Positions 31,264-40,338 of a stretch of 64,000 bases of DNA are shown piece by piece. Origin of the DNA: Pseudomonas sp. GD03858 (GTDB lineage Bacteria > Pseudomonadota > Gammaproteobacteria > Pseudomonadales > Pseudomonadaceae); the NCBI RefSeq assembly GCF_029840925.1, contig NZ_JAOCDM010000002.1:62001-126000 (forward strand), in the 5' to 3' direction. The notes under the pieces are model-generated. The model was not told where the DNA came from. It saw nothing but the letters and a program-made list of their open reading frames with translations, and ran no database searches. Numbering within the stretch: position 1 is the stretch's first letter; each line of letters opens with the position of its first letter. A program made the translations under genes and the position numbers.

Positions 31264-31518
31264 ATGCAAACCCGCGAAGACATTTTCAACATCCTGCGCG
31301 ACGCCCTGGTCGAGCTGTTCGAACTGGAGCCGGCGAGCATCAGCCTGCAGTCCAACCTCTACCAGGACCTGGAAATCGACAGCATCGACGCGGTCGACCT
31401 GATCGACCACATCAAGCGCCAGACCGGCAAGAAGATCGCCGCCGATGACTTCAAGTCGGTGCGCACCGTCAATGACGTGGTCGAAGCCGTGTACCGCCTG
31501 GTCAATCCCGCGGCATGA
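31264..31518 (+). CDS. Acyl carrier protein 2 (aryl-polyene cluster)
   Basis: An 84-aa acyl carrier protein with the attachment site EIDSIDAVDLIDH. It differs from ACP1 through most of its length, so the pair is not a recent duplication. It overlaps the following membrane-protein gene by 4 nt (ATGA-type coupling). Confidence 0.9.
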   Translation: MQTREDIFNILRDALVELFELEPASISLQSNLYQDLEIDSIDAVDLIDHIKRQTGKKIAADDFKSVRTVNDVVEAVYRLVNPAA

Positions 31519-32060
31519 AGGGCCTGATCGGCCTCGGCCTGCTGCTGGCCGGGGTGCTGTACCCCTTCGCGGTGCATTTCGGCATGGGCCACTTCGCCCC
31601 TTGGCAGTTCGCCCTGCTGCTCGGCGCGCTGTGGCTGGCCCGCGCCCTGAGCGCGCCGCGCCGCCCTGGCAGCCTGTGGATGGCCGTGGCCGCCCTGGCC
31701 TTCTGCGCCCTGCTGGGGCTGTCCGACAGCCCGCAGCTGCTGCGCTGGTATCCGGTGCTGATCAGCGCGTTCATGCTCGCCCTGTTCGGCGCCACCCTGC
31801 TGCGCGGCATGCCCATGGCCGAACGCCTGGCCCGCCTGCGCGATTCTGAGCTACCGCCCAAGGCCGTGCGCTACACGCGCCGGGTCACCCAGGCGTGGAG
31901 CCTGTTCTTCCTGCTCAACGGCCTGATCGCCGCCGGCCTCACCCTGTGGGCGCCGTTGAGCTGGTGGACCCTGTACAACGGCCTGATCGCCTATGTCGCG
32001 ATGGGCCTGCTGTTCGCCATCGAATGGCTGATACGACAACGTGTGCGAGGACGCCCATGA
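31515..32060 (+). CDS. Small integral membrane protein of the aryl-polyene cluster
   Basis: A 181-aa protein with about five to six hydrophobic segments and short loops. It matches the conserved membrane protein found between the ACPs and the ligase in APE clusters (COG4648-like, from memory). No catalytic motif was seen. It overlaps both neighbours by 4 nt. It may anchor the synthase or help lipid handling (inference). Confidence 0.75.
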   Translation: MKGLIGLGLLLAGVLYPFAVHFGMGHFAPWQFALLLGALWLARALSAPRRPGSLWMAVAALAFCALLGLSDSPQLLRWYPVLISAFMLALFGATLLRGMPMAERLARLRDSELPPKAVRYTRRVTQAWSLFFLLNGLIAAGLTLWAPLSWWTLYNGLIAYVAMGLLFAIEWLIRQRVRGRP

Positions 32061-33736
32061 GCTGGATCAACCTCGAACACCTGCTGCGCCCGCTGGATGC
32101 GCCGCGCCAGGTGACCCAGGCACCCGAGCTGGACCACGCCCAGCTGTGCCAGCAGGCCCTGCGCCTGGCCGGCGGCCTGCGCCAGCGCGGCGTGACGCGC
32201 CTGGCCATCTACCTGGAGGATGCCGCGCAACTGGCCATCGCCCTGCTCGGCGCCTGGCGCGCCGGGGCCGAGGTGCTGCTGCCGAGCGACCTGCAGCCAG
32301 GCACCCGTGAACGCTGGGGCGGCCAGGTCGACCTGTGGCTCAGCGAGCAGCCCGGTGACACCGCCCTGGAGGCCCTGCTGGCCGAACCGCTGCCTGCCGC
32401 CGACCTCGACCTGGCGCAGTGCCGCGTCAGCCTGTGCACCTCCGGCTCCAGCGGCGAGCCCAAGCGCATCGACAAGCAGCTGCGCCAGCTGGCCAACGAG
32501 GTGAACGCCCTCGAACGCCTGTGGGGCAGCGCCCTGGGCGATGCCTGGATCATTGGCAGCGTCGCCACCCAGCATATCTACGGCCTGCTGTTCCGCGTGC
32601 TCTGGCCGCTGTGCGCCGGGCGCGGTTTCGAGCGCCGCCAACTGCCCTTCCCCGAGGACCTGCAACGCGCCAGCCGTGAGCACCCGGTATTCGCCTGGGT
32701 GGCCAGCCCGGCGCTGCTCAAGCGCATGGGCGACAACCTCGACTGGCCGGCCCTGCAACCCGTGCGCAAGGTATTCTCCTCCGGCGGCGAACTGCCCGCC
32801 GACGCCGCCGAGCGCCTGCACCAGCGCCTTGGCCAGTGGCCCACGGAAATCCTCGGCAGCTCGGAGACCGGGGGCATCGCCTGGCGCCAGGGCGAAGCGC
32901 TGTGGCAGCCGTTCGCCGACGTCCGCCTGAGCCTGGACGCACACGGCGCCCTGCGCATCGCCTCGCCCTACCTGCCCGACGGCCATGTCGAGCAGAGCGC
33001 CGATGCCGCCGAATTGACCGAGGATGGGCGCTTGCGCCTGCTCGGTCGCCTCGATCGCATCGTCAAGCTGGAGGAAAAACGCGTGTCCCTGCCCATGCTG
33101 GAGCACGCCCTGGGTGCTCACGCCTGGGTCGGCGAAGCGCGCCTGGGCATGATCGAGGAAGGCCGCGCCTACCTCGGGGCCGTGCTGGTGCTCTCGCCGA
33201 GCGGCCTGCATGCCCTGCGCAACCAGGGACGCCGGGCGCTGGTGCAGGGCCTGCGCGCGCACATGGCCGAACACTGCGAAGCCCTGGCCCTGCCGAGGCG
33301 CTGGCGGCTGGTGCGACAAATGCCGCTCAACGCCCAGGGCAAACTGCCCCAGGCCACCCTCCAGGCGCTGCTGCTCGCCCCGCGCAACCTGGCACCGGAG
33401 GTGCTGGAGCTGCGGCGCGAACAGGACGAGACGCATCTGCGCCTGGCCGTGCCGGTGGACCTGGCCTGCTTCACCGGCCACTTCCCGCGCACGCCCGTGT
33501 TGCCAGGCGTGGTGCAGGTCGACTGGGCCATCGCCCTGGCTGGCGAGCGGCTTGGCATCCAGGGCCGTTTCGCCGGCATGGAAGTGCTCAAGTTCCAGCA
33601 GCTGGTGCGCCCCGGCGACGAGCTGACCCTGACCCTGCGCTTCGACCGCGAGCGCGGCAAGCTGTACTTCGCCTACACCTGCGCCGGGCAGCCCTGCTCC
33701 AGTGGTCGAATCCTGCTGGAGGTGGCGAGTGCATAA
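32057..33736 (+). CDS. AMP-dependent acyl-ACP ligase fused to a hotdog dehydratase domain
   Basis: A 559-aa fusion. Residues about 10-450 are an adenylate-forming ligase: [14 protein letters not shown] is the ATP loop, [10 protein letters not shown] and [17 protein letters not shown] follow, and LNAQGKLPQ carries the late catalytic lysine. It should load the aryl starter acid onto an ACP. Residues about 455-559 are a FabA/FabZ-like hotdog domain with [20 protein letters not shown], including the catalytic histidine. In E. coli-type APE clusters these are two proteins (ApeH and ApeI, names from memory). The ATG overlaps the previous stop. Confidence 0.87.
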   Translation: MSWINLEHLLRPLDAPRQVTQAPELDHAQLCQQALRLAGGLRQRGVTRLAIYLEDAAQLAIALLGAWRAGAEVLLPSDLQPGTRERWGGQVDLWLSEQPGDTALEALLAEPLPAADLDLAQCRVSLCTSGSSGEPKRIDKQLRQLANEVNALERLWGSALGDAWIIGSVATQHIYGLLFRVLWPLCAGRGFERRQLPFPEDLQRASREHPVFAWVASPALLKRMGDNLDWPALQPVRKVFSSGGELPADAAERLHQRLGQWPTEILGSSETGGIAWRQGEALWQPFADVRLSLDAHGALRIASPYLPDGHVEQSADAAELTEDGRLRLLGRLDRIVKLEEKRVSLPMLEHALGAHAWVGEARLGMIEEGRAYLGAVLVLSPSGLHALRNQGRRALVQGLRAHMAEHCEALALPRRWRLVRQMPLNAQGKLPQATLQALLLAPRNLAPEVLELRREQDETHLRLAVPVDLACFTGHFPRTPVLPGVVQVDWAIALAGERLGIQGRFAGMEVLKFQQLVRPGDELTLTLRFDRERGKLYFAYTCAGQPCSSGRILLEVASA

Positions 33737-34463
33737 GCCCTGCGCCGTGATCCCGGTGTACAACCACGAACAGGCGCTGCCCGCCGTGGTCGCCGACCTG
33801 CGCCGTGCCGGCCTGCCCTGCGTGCTGGTCGACGACGCCAGCCACCCGGCCTGCGCCCTGGTACTGGGGCAGCTGGCGGCACAGGCCGATGTGCATCTGG
33901 TCACCCTCGCGGTCAACCAGGGCAAGGGCGGCGCGGTCATGGCCGGGCTGCGCGAAGCCGCGCGCCTGGGCTTCAGCCATGCCCTGCAGGTGGATGCCGA
34001 TGGCCAGCACGACCTGGCCGACGTCAGCCGCTTCCTGGAACAATCGCAGGCGTCCCCGCAGGCGCTGGTGTGCGGCTATCCGCAGTACGACGCCAGCGTG
34101 CCCAAGGGCCGCCTGTATGCACGCTACCTGACCCACGTCTGGGTCTGGATCAACAGCCTGTCGCTGCGCATCCCCGACTCCATGTGCGGCTTCCGGGTCT
34201 ATCCATTGCCCGCGACCCTGGCGCTGATCGACAGCGTCGCCCTCGGTCGGCGCATGGATTTCGATCCGGAAATCCTCGTGCGCCTGGCCTGGCGCAACCA
34301 GCCGATGCACTGGCTGCCGACCCGGGTCCACTACCCGCAGGACGGCCTGTCGCACTTTCGCCTGTTCCACGACAACGCGCTGATCTCCAAGATGCACGCC
34401 AAGCTGTTCTTCGGCATGCTCCTGCGCGCGCCGCTGATCCTCTGGCGCAGGTGGCGCGCATGA
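33729..34463 (+). CDS. Family 2 glycosyltransferase (aryl-polyene cluster)
   Basis: A 244-aa DPM1-like glycosyltransferase. The start is GTG at 33729, with GGAGG 6 nt before it and an overlap with the ligase stop; the protein then begins [14 protein letters not shown]. Seen: the nucleotide-sugar site CVLVDDAS and the DADGQHD metal motif. In many APE clusters this domain is fused to the acyltransferase that here forms the next gene. It probably glycosylates the lipid carrier or the polyene (inference). Confidence 0.85.
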   Translation: MHKPCAVIPVYNHEQALPAVVADLRRAGLPCVLVDDASHPACALVLGQLAAQADVHLVTLAVNQGKGGAVMAGLREAARLGFSHALQVDADGQHDLADVSRFLEQSQASPQALVCGYPQYDASVPKGRLYARYLTHVWVWINSLSLRIPDSMCGFRVYPLPATLALIDSVALGRRMDFDPEILVRLAWRNQPMHWLPTRVHYPQDGLSHFRLFHDNALISKMHAKLFFGMLLRAPLILWRRWRA

Positions 34464-35398
34464 GCCAGCAGCCCAGGCACTGGGCCGAGCACCAGGAGCG
34501 CGGCAGCTTCTGGCTGATGAAGCTGACCGCCACCCTGGTGCGCCTGCTCGGCCGACGCCTGCTCAGCCCGCTGATCCATGCCATCGTCGCCTATTTCTTC
34601 CTGTTCGGTCGCCGCGCCCGGCGCAGTGCCTGGCAGTACCAGCAGCGGCTCGCCCAGTGGAATGGCGGACAGACGCCGATGCCTGGCCAGTGGCGGGTGT
34701 TCCGCCAGTTCATGGCCTTTGCCGAGGCGCTGCTGGACAAGCTCGACGTGTGGAACGGCAAGCTGCGCCTGGAAGACATCGAGATCGACGACCCGGCGCA
34801 ACTGCGCCAGCAGCTGCGCGGCGCGCGCGGCCAGATGCTGGTGGGCGCGCACCTGGGCAACCTCGAGGTGTGTCGCGCCCTGGCCGAGCTCGGCGAGCAG
34901 GTAACCATGAACGTGCTGGTGCACACCCGCCACGCCGAGCGCTTCAATCGCCTGCTGGGCGAGGCAGGGGCGAGCAACCTGCGCCTGATCCAGGTCAGCG
35001 AGCTGGACCCGGCGGTCATGCTGCAGCTGTCCGAGCGCCTGGAGCGCGGCGAGTGGCTGGCCATCGCCGGCGACCGCGTGCCCCTGCACGGCGCGCGCAC
35101 GGTCGAGGTGGACTTCCTCGGCCACCCGGCCGCCTTCCCGCAAGGCCCGTGGCTGCTGGCCGGCATGCTCGAATGCCCGCTCAACCTGCTGTTCTGCCTC
35201 AAGCACCAGGGTCGCTACCGGGTCACCCTCGAGCCCTTCGCCGAGCGCGTGCAGTGGCGGCGCGGCCAGCGCGACCAGGTGATCGCCGAGTGGGCGGCGC
35301 GCTATGCCCAGCGCCTGGGCCACTACTGCAGCCAGGCGCCCTTGCAGTGGTTCAATTTCTACCCTTTCTGGAAGACCGATGACGATGCATCCGCATGA
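34460..35398 (+). CDS. LpxL/HtrB-like acyltransferase (aryl-polyene cluster)
   Basis: A 312-aa membrane-associated lysophospholipid/lipid-A type acyltransferase. A hydrophobic helix lies near residues 30-50. The catalytic HX4E motif is GAHLGNLEVCRAL, followed by AGDRVPLHG and FPQGPWLLA. ATG 34460 overlaps the glycosyltransferase stop by 4 nt. It may be the enzyme that transfers the aryl-polyene acyl chain to its lipid anchor (inference). Confidence 0.85.
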   Translation: MSQQPRHWAEHQERGSFWLMKLTATLVRLLGRRLLSPLIHAIVAYFFLFGRRARRSAWQYQQRLAQWNGGQTPMPGQWRVFRQFMAFAEALLDKLDVWNGKLRLEDIEIDDPAQLRQQLRGARGQMLVGAHLGNLEVCRALAELGEQVTMNVLVHTRHAERFNRLLGEAGASNLRLIQVSELDPAVMLQLSERLERGEWLAIAGDRVPLHGARTVEVDFLGHPAAFPQGPWLLAGMLECPLNLLFCLKHQGRYRVTLEPFAERVQWRRGQRDQVIAEWAARYAQRLGHYCSQAPLQWFNFYPFWKTDDDASA

Positions 35399-36923
35399 GC
35401 CTGTAACGTTCGGCGAGTCGCCGCTCGCGATCGAAGACGTCCTCGCCCTGGCCGAGCGCCGGGCCTCGGCACGGCTGGACGGCGACACCGCCTACCGCGA
35501 GCGCATCGAACGCGGCGCGCGCTTCCTCGACACCCTGCTCGACAAGGAAGGGGTGATCTACGGCGTGACCACCGGCTACGGCGACTCCTGCGTGGTCGCC
35601 GTGCCGCTGGAGCACGTCGAGGCCCTGCCGCGCCACCTCTACACCTTCCATGGCTGCGGCCTGGGCAAGCTGCTCGACGCCGCCGCCACCCGCGCCGTGC
35701 TCGCCGCCCGCCTGCGCTCGCTGAGCCACGGCGTGTCGGGGGTGCGCCTGGTGCTGCTGGAGCGCCTGCAGCAGTTCCTCGAACACGACATCCTGCCGCT
35801 GATCCCCGAGGAAGGCTCGGTGGGCGCCAGCGGCGACCTGACGCCGCTGTCGTACGTGGCCGCCACGCTGTCCGGCGAGCGCGAGGTGATGTACCGCGGC
35901 GAGCGGCGCGGCAGCGCTGACGTACACCGCGAACTGGGCTGGCAACCGCTGGTGCTGCGGCCCAAGGAGGCCCTGGCGCTGATGAACGGTACCGCGGTGA
36001 TGACCGGCCTGGCCTGCCTGGCCTACGCCCGCGCCGACTACCTGCTCAAGCTGGCGACGCGCATCACCGCGCTCAACGTCATCGCCCTGCAGGGCAACCC
36101 GGAGCATTTCGACGAGCGCCTGTTCGCCGCCAAGCCACACCCCGGCCAGACCCAGGTCGCCGCCTGGCTGCGCCAGGACCTGGCCATCGACGCCCCGCTG
36201 CCGCCCCTGCACCGCCTGCAGGACCGCTACTCGCTGCGCTGCGCGCCCCATGTGCTGGGCGTGCTGGCCGACAGCCTGGGCTGGCTGCGCGGCTTCATCG
36301 AGACCGAACTGAACAGCGCCAACGACAACCCGATCATCGACGGCGACGCCGAGCGCGTGCTGCACGGCGGGCACTTCTACGGCGGACACATCGCCTTCGC
36401 CATGGACAGCCTGAAGACCTTGGTGGCCAACGTCGCCGACCTGCTCGATCGCCAGCTCGCGCTGCTGGTGGACGTGCGCTACAACCACGGCCTGCCGAGC
36501 AACCTGTCCGGCGCCGCCCCCGAGCGTGCCATGCTCAACCACGGCTTCAAGGCCGTGCAGATCGGCGCCAGCGCCTGGACCGCCGAGGCGCTCAAGCAGA
36601 CCATGCCAGCCAGCGTGTTCTCCCGCTCCACCGAGTGCCACAACCAGGACAAGGTCAGCATGGGCACCATCGCCGCCCGCGATGCCCTGCGCGTGCTGGA
36701 GCTGACCGAACAGGTCGCCGCCGCTACCTTGCTGGCCGCCAACCAGGGTGTCTGGCTGCGCCAGCGCCTGGCCGACGCGCACGCCCTGCCACCGGCCCTG
36801 GCGCAGATGCATACGGCCTTGCTGGAGGATTTCGCGCCGGTCACCGAGGACCGCGCCCTGGAACACGACCTGCGCCTGTGCCTGGCACGCATCGGCCAGC
36901 GCCACTGGAGGCTGCATGCGTAA
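35379..36923 (+). CDS. Aromatic amino acid / histidine ammonia-lyase family enzyme
   Basis: A 514-aa HAL/PAL/TAL-family lyase. The MIO cofactor is formed from A150-S151-G152 in GSVGASGDLTPL. Other family motifs are GVTTGYGDS, NGTAVMTG, NSANDNPII and SRSTECHNQDKVSMG. The substrate-selectivity pair in YTFHGCGLG is Phe90-His91, not the Ser-His of histidine lyases nor the His-Leu of Rhodobacter tyrosine lyase. From context it should make a cinnamate or coumarate starter. It overlaps the acyltransferase gene; ATG 35379 or 35385 are equally possible. Confidence 0.88.
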   Translation: MTMHPHEPVTFGESPLAIEDVLALAERRASARLDGDTAYRERIERGARFLDTLLDKEGVIYGVTTGYGDSCVVAVPLEHVEALPRHLYTFHGCGLGKLLDAAATRAVLAARLRSLSHGVSGVRLVLLERLQQFLEHDILPLIPEEGSVGASGDLTPLSYVAATLSGEREVMYRGERRGSADVHRELGWQPLVLRPKEALALMNGTAVMTGLACLAYARADYLLKLATRITALNVIALQGNPEHFDERLFAAKPHPGQTQVAAWLRQDLAIDAPLPPLHRLQDRYSLRCAPHVLGVLADSLGWLRGFIETELNSANDNPIIDGDAERVLHGGHFYGGHIAFAMDSLKTLVANVADLLDRQLALLVDVRYNHGLPSNLSGAAPERAMLNHGFKAVQIGASAWTAEALKQTMPASVFSRSTECHNQDKVSMGTIAARDALRVLELTEQVAAATLLAANQGVWLRQRLADAHALPPALAQMHTALLEDFAPVTEDRALEHDLRLCLARIGQRHWRLHA

Positions 36924-37341
36924 CCCCGGGGTGTTCCACGTCGACAGCGAGATCGTCGTCCCGTTCTTCGACGTCGACAGCATGCACATCGTCTGGCACG
37001 GCCACTACGTCAAGTACCTGGAAGTCGCCCGCTGCGCGCTGCTCGACCGCCTGGAGCACGACTACCGGCGGATGCAGGCCAGCGGCTACGCGTGGCCGGT
37101 GATCGACCTGCAGCTGCGCTACATCCGCGGCGCCACCTTTGGCCAGCGCCTGACCGTGCGCGCCAGCCTGGTGGAGTGGGAGAATCGTCTGAAGATCCAC
37201 TACCTGATCAGCGACGCCACCACCGGTGAACGCATGACCCGCGCCAGCACCGTGCAGGTGGCGGTGCATATCGAAAGCGGAGAGATGCAGCTGGCCTCGC
37301 CCCAGGCGATGCTAGATGCCGTCGCCAAGGTGCTGCCATGA
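36916..37341 (+). CDS. Acyl-ACP/CoA thioesterase, 4HBT (YbgC/FcbC) type
   Basis: A 141-aa hotdog thioesterase. The active-site segment FFDVDSMHIVWHGHYVKYLE holds the Asp (D21) and His (H28) seen in the YbgC/FcbC group. GGAGG lies just before the ATG, which overlaps the lyase stop. APE clusters carry one such protein, probably for release or proofreading of acyl chains. It overlaps the LolA-like gene by 4 nt. Confidence 0.87.
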   Translation: MRNPGVFHVDSEIVVPFFDVDSMHIVWHGHYVKYLEVARCALLDRLEHDYRRMQASGYAWPVIDLQLRYIRGATFGQRLTVRASLVEWENRLKIHYLISDATTGERMTRASTVQVAVHIESGEMQLASPQAMLDAVAKVLP

Positions 37342-38027
37342 GCCGCGGTCTCTGCGTTGGCATTGCCGGCCTCTTCGCGGGTAAACCCGCTCCCACGGGC
37401 AGCGCAAAACCTGTGGGAGCGGGTTTACCCGCGAAGGTCCCGGCATTGCTCACCCTGTTGCTGCTGCTCATCAGCCCCCTGGCCCAGGCCTTCACCCTCG
37501 ACGACCTGCAAAAGCAGCTCAGCGAACCCGCCGTGGTCAAAGGCCCGTTCATCCAGGAGAAACACCTGCGCGCCCTGCCCCAGCCGCTGCTGAGCAAAGG
37601 CCGCTTCGTCCTGGCCCGCGACCATGGCTTGCTCTGGCTGCTGCAAACCCCGCTGCGCCAGGACTACCGCATCGCCGCCGACGGCATCGCCCGCCGCGAC
37701 CCGAGCGGCTGGCAGACCTTGCCCAGCCACAGTGCCGGGGCCCAGCAGAACCGCCTGTTCTTCGCCGTGCTGCAGGGTGACAGCAGCGGCCTGCAACGCG
37801 ACTTCGAGCTGAACCTGACGGGCGACGCGACGCACTGGCAGTTGCGCCTGACGCCCCGCTCACTGCTGCTCAAGCAAGTGTTCGAGCGCATCGACATCAG
37901 TGGCGGGCGCTTCGTCGAACGCATCGAGCTGAGCGAAACCCAGGGCGACAGCACCGTGCTGCGTCTGCCCGAAAGCAGCGGCGCCCCAGCGCTGAGCGAT
38001 GCGGAGCGCAGCGACTTTGCCGACTGA
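37338..38027 (+). CDS. LolA-like outer-membrane lipid/lipoprotein carrier, REP doublet in its 5' end
   Basis: A 229-codon frame for a periplasmic LolA-fold carrier thought to ferry the aryl-polyene lipid to the outer membrane. The mature part starts near AQAFTLDDLQKQLSEP. ATG 37338 overlaps the thioesterase stop, as in the rest of the operon, but codons about 12-33 are encoded by an inverted pair of REP elements (37373-37436). The pair extends the signal peptide with [11 protein letters not shown] and [14 protein letters not shown] at 37413 inside the second REP would give a shorter, more usual signal peptide. The start is therefore uncertain, but the frame stays open. Confidence 0.8.
   Translation: MSRGLCVGIAGLFAGKPAPTGSAKPVGAGLPAKVPALLTLLLLLISPLAQAFTLDDLQKQLSEPAVVKGPFIQEKHLRALPQPLLSKGRFVLARDHGLLWLLQTPLRQDYRIAADGIARRDPSGWQTLPSHSAGAQQNRLFFAVLQGDSSGLQRDFELNLTGDATHWQLRLTPRSLLLKQVFERIDISGGRFVERIELSETQGDSTVLRLPESSGAPALSDAERSDFAD
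37373..37436. repeat. REP doublet inside the LolA-like coding sequence
   Basis: Two perfect 24-nt inverted arms (37373-37396 and 37413-37436) with cores GCGGGTAAACCCGC and GCGGGTTTACCCGC around a 16-nt loop. They are the same REP type as the intergenic doublets at 25993 and 48061. Insertion kept the reading frame. This is unusual, since REPs almost always lie between genes. Confidence 0.88.
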
Positions 38028-40338
38028 ACGTCTGTTGCCCCGCCTGTTCCTGGCCCTGTTGCTGGTCATGCTCGCCGTCGCCGGCTGGCAATGGCATCGC
38101 GGCGCGCCGCTGTCGGCCGACCTGATGACCCTGGTCCCCGGCGCCACCCATGACCCGCTGGTGGAGCGCGCCGAGCAGCGCATGCAGGAACCGCTCAACC
38201 GCGAACTGCTGGTACTGGTCGGCCATGCCGATCGCCAGCAGGCCTTGGCTCTGGCCGAGCGGCTGGCCGGCCAGTGGCAGGCCAGCGGGCTGTTCGAAAA
38301 AGTCCAGTGGAGCGTGCAGACCGACCTTGGCGCCGTGCGCGAACAGTTGCTCCAGGGGCGTCTGGCAATGCTCTCGACAGCGGATCGCCAGCAGCTGCGC
38401 GATCACCCCGACGCGTTCATCGAGCAGCGCGTGCAGAGCCTGTTCGATCCCTTCGCCGGCTTCAGCCTGGTGCCGAGCCAGGACGACTGGCTGGGCCTGA
38501 CCGGGCGCATCCAGAACAGCCAGCCCAAGCCTGCCAACGTCACCCTGGACACTGCCAGCGGCGCCCTGGTCGCCGAGGCCGACGGTCGCCACTGGGTACT
38601 GCTGCGCGCCCGCACGCTGGGCAATGCCTTCGACCTGCAGTTGCCGCTGCAGGTGGCCGGGCTGCTGGCCGATGGCCGCGCGCAGGCCGAACAGCAAGGC
38701 GCGCGGCTGCTGGCCGCCAGCGGCCTGCTGCACGCCGCCGCCGGCCAACAGCAGGCCAGCCGCGAGATCACCTGGGTCGGCGGTGGCGCCACCCTGGGCA
38801 TTCTCCTGCTGTTGCTGCTGGCGTTTCGCCGCTGGCGCGTGCTGCTGGCCTTCGTCCCGGTCCTGGTGGGCATGCTGTTCGGCTCGGTGGTGTGCGTGGC
38901 GCTGTTCGGCCAGATGCATGTAATGACCCTGGTCCTGGGTTCCAGCCTGATCGGCGTGGCGGTGGACTATCCCCTGCACTACCTGTCGAAAAGCTGGAGC
39001 CTGCGGCCCTGGCGCAGCTGGCCCGCGGTACGCCTGACCCTGCCGGGCATGAGCCTGAGCCTGGCCACCAGCTGCATCGGCTACCTGGCGCTGGCCTTCA
39101 CGCCGTTCCCGGCGCTGACCCAGATCGCCGCCTTCTCCGCCGCCGGCCTGGTCGGCGCCTACCTGTGCGCGGTGTGCCTGCTGCCGGCGCTGCTGGGCGG
39201 CGTCGCACTGCGCCCGGCGCAGTGGCCGCTGCGGGTCGCCGAAATCCTCACCGGCTGGCGCCAGCGCCTGCTGCGCAAGGTGCCGGGTGGCGCGCTGCTG
39301 GCGCTGCTGCTGGCGTTCTGCGCGGCGGGCCTGTGGCGCCTCGAGACCCACAACGACATTCGCCAATGGGTCGGTAGCCCGCCTCAGTTGCTCGAAGAGG
39401 CGCAGGCGGTGGCGCGCATCACCGGTTACCAGCCCACCAGCCAGTTCTACCTGGTGCGCGGCGCCGACCAGCAACAGCTGCTCGAACGCCTGCAAGGGCT
39501 GTCGGTCAAGCTCGGCGAGCTGCGCGACCTGGACAAGCTCAAGGGCTACATGAGCCTCGGCCAGCTCATCGCCAGCCCGGCCGAACAGGCGCGTACGCGC
39601 CAGGCGCTGGCCAACCTGCCCGCACACTGGCAACCGCTGCTGGCCCTGGGGGTCCCCCAGGCCGCCCTGGACGAAGAACTCGCGCGGCTGGGGCAGTTGC
39701 CCACGCAAACCATCGACCAGGTGCTGGCCGGCCCGCTCGGCGAAGCCTGGCGCCCCTTGTGGCTGGGCCAGGACGGCGATGGCGTGGCGGCGATCGTCAG
39801 CCTGCAAGGCCAGGCCGACGCGGCCCTGCTGCGCCTGCAGGTCGATGACCTGGAGGGCGTCCAGCTGGTGGACCGGCTCGGCGAGCTGAACCAGCTGTTC
39901 GCCGCCACCCAGGTCAGCGCCGCCGAACTCAAGCTATTGTCCTGCGCGCTGATCCTGGTGCTGCTGGTGCTGCCGTTCGGCCTGCGCGGCTCGCTGCGCA
40001 TCGTCGCCCTGCCACTGCTGGCGGCGCTGTGCAGCCTGGCCAGCCTAGGCTGGCTCGGTCAGCCACTGACCCTGTTCAGCCTGTTCGGCCTGCTGCTGGT
40101 GACCGCCATCAGCGTCGACTACGCGATCCTCATGCACGAGCGCATCGGCGGCGCCGCGGTCAGCCTGCTTGGCACCCTGCTCGCCGCCCTCACCACCTGG
40201 CTGTCGTTCGGCCTGCTGGCACTGTCCAGCACCCCGGCGGTGAGCAACTTCGGCCTGGCGGTGAGCCTGGGCCTGGCCTTCAGTTTCCTCCTGGCGCCCT
40301 GGGCCGCCTCTGGCGATGGAGCGCACGAGCAACCATGA
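37999..40338 (+). CDS. MMPL/RND-family exporter (aryl-polyene cluster)
   Basis: A 779-aa inner-membrane exporter. One N-terminal helix, a periplasmic domain (about 40-250), five to six helices (about 255-420, with FGSVVCVALFGQMHVMTLVL and GVAVDYPLHYL), a second periplasmic domain and a second helix bundle with SVDYAILMHERIG. The acidic residues in the helix-4-like segments (GVAVDY, ISVDYA) fit proton coupling. It probably lifts the aryl-polyene lipid out of the inner membrane for the LolA-like carrier, whose gene it overlaps by 29 nt. Confidence 0.88.
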   Translation: MRSAATLPTERLLPRLFLALLLVMLAVAGWQWHRGAPLSADLMTLVPGATHDPLVERAEQRMQEPLNRELLVLVGHADRQQALALAERLAGQWQASGLFEKVQWSVQTDLGAVREQLLQGRLAMLSTADRQQLRDHPDAFIEQRVQSLFDPFAGFSLVPSQDDWLGLTGRIQNSQPKPANVTLDTASGALVAEADGRHWVLLRARTLGNAFDLQLPLQVAGLLADGRAQAEQQGARLLAASGLLHAAAGQQQASREITWVGGGATLGILLLLLLAFRRWRVLLAFVPVLVGMLFGSVVCVALFGQMHVMTLVLGSSLIGVAVDYPLHYLSKSWSLRPWRSWPAVRLTLPGMSLSLATSCIGYLALAFTPFPALTQIAAFSAAGLVGAYLCAVCLLPALLGGVALRPAQWPLRVAEILTGWRQRLLRKVPGGALLALLLAFCAAGLWRLETHNDIRQWVGSPPQLLEEAQAVARITGYQPTSQFYLVRGADQQQLLERLQGLSVKLGELRDLDKLKGYMSLGQLIASPAEQARTRQALANLPAHWQPLLALGVPQAALDEELARLGQLPTQTIDQVLAGPLGEAWRPLWLGQDGDGVAAIVSLQGQADAALLRLQVDDLEGVQLVDRLGELNQLFAATQVSAAELKLLSCALILVLLVLPFGLRGSLRIVALPLLAALCSLASLGWLGQPLTLFSLFGLLLVTAISVDYAILMHERIGGAAVSLLGTLLAALTTWLSFGLLALSSTPAVSNFGLAVSLGLAFSFLLAPWAASGDGAHEQP

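Noticed and set aside
32000..33940. A 649-codon minus-strand frame over the ligase-dehydratase gene
   Set aside because: Antisense shadow. The plus-strand gene has all adenylation and hotdog motifs and is translationally coupled.
37897..39807. A 636-codon minus-strand frame over the MMPL exporter
   Set aside because: Gln/Ala/His-rich antisense shadow of an exporter with clear RND features.
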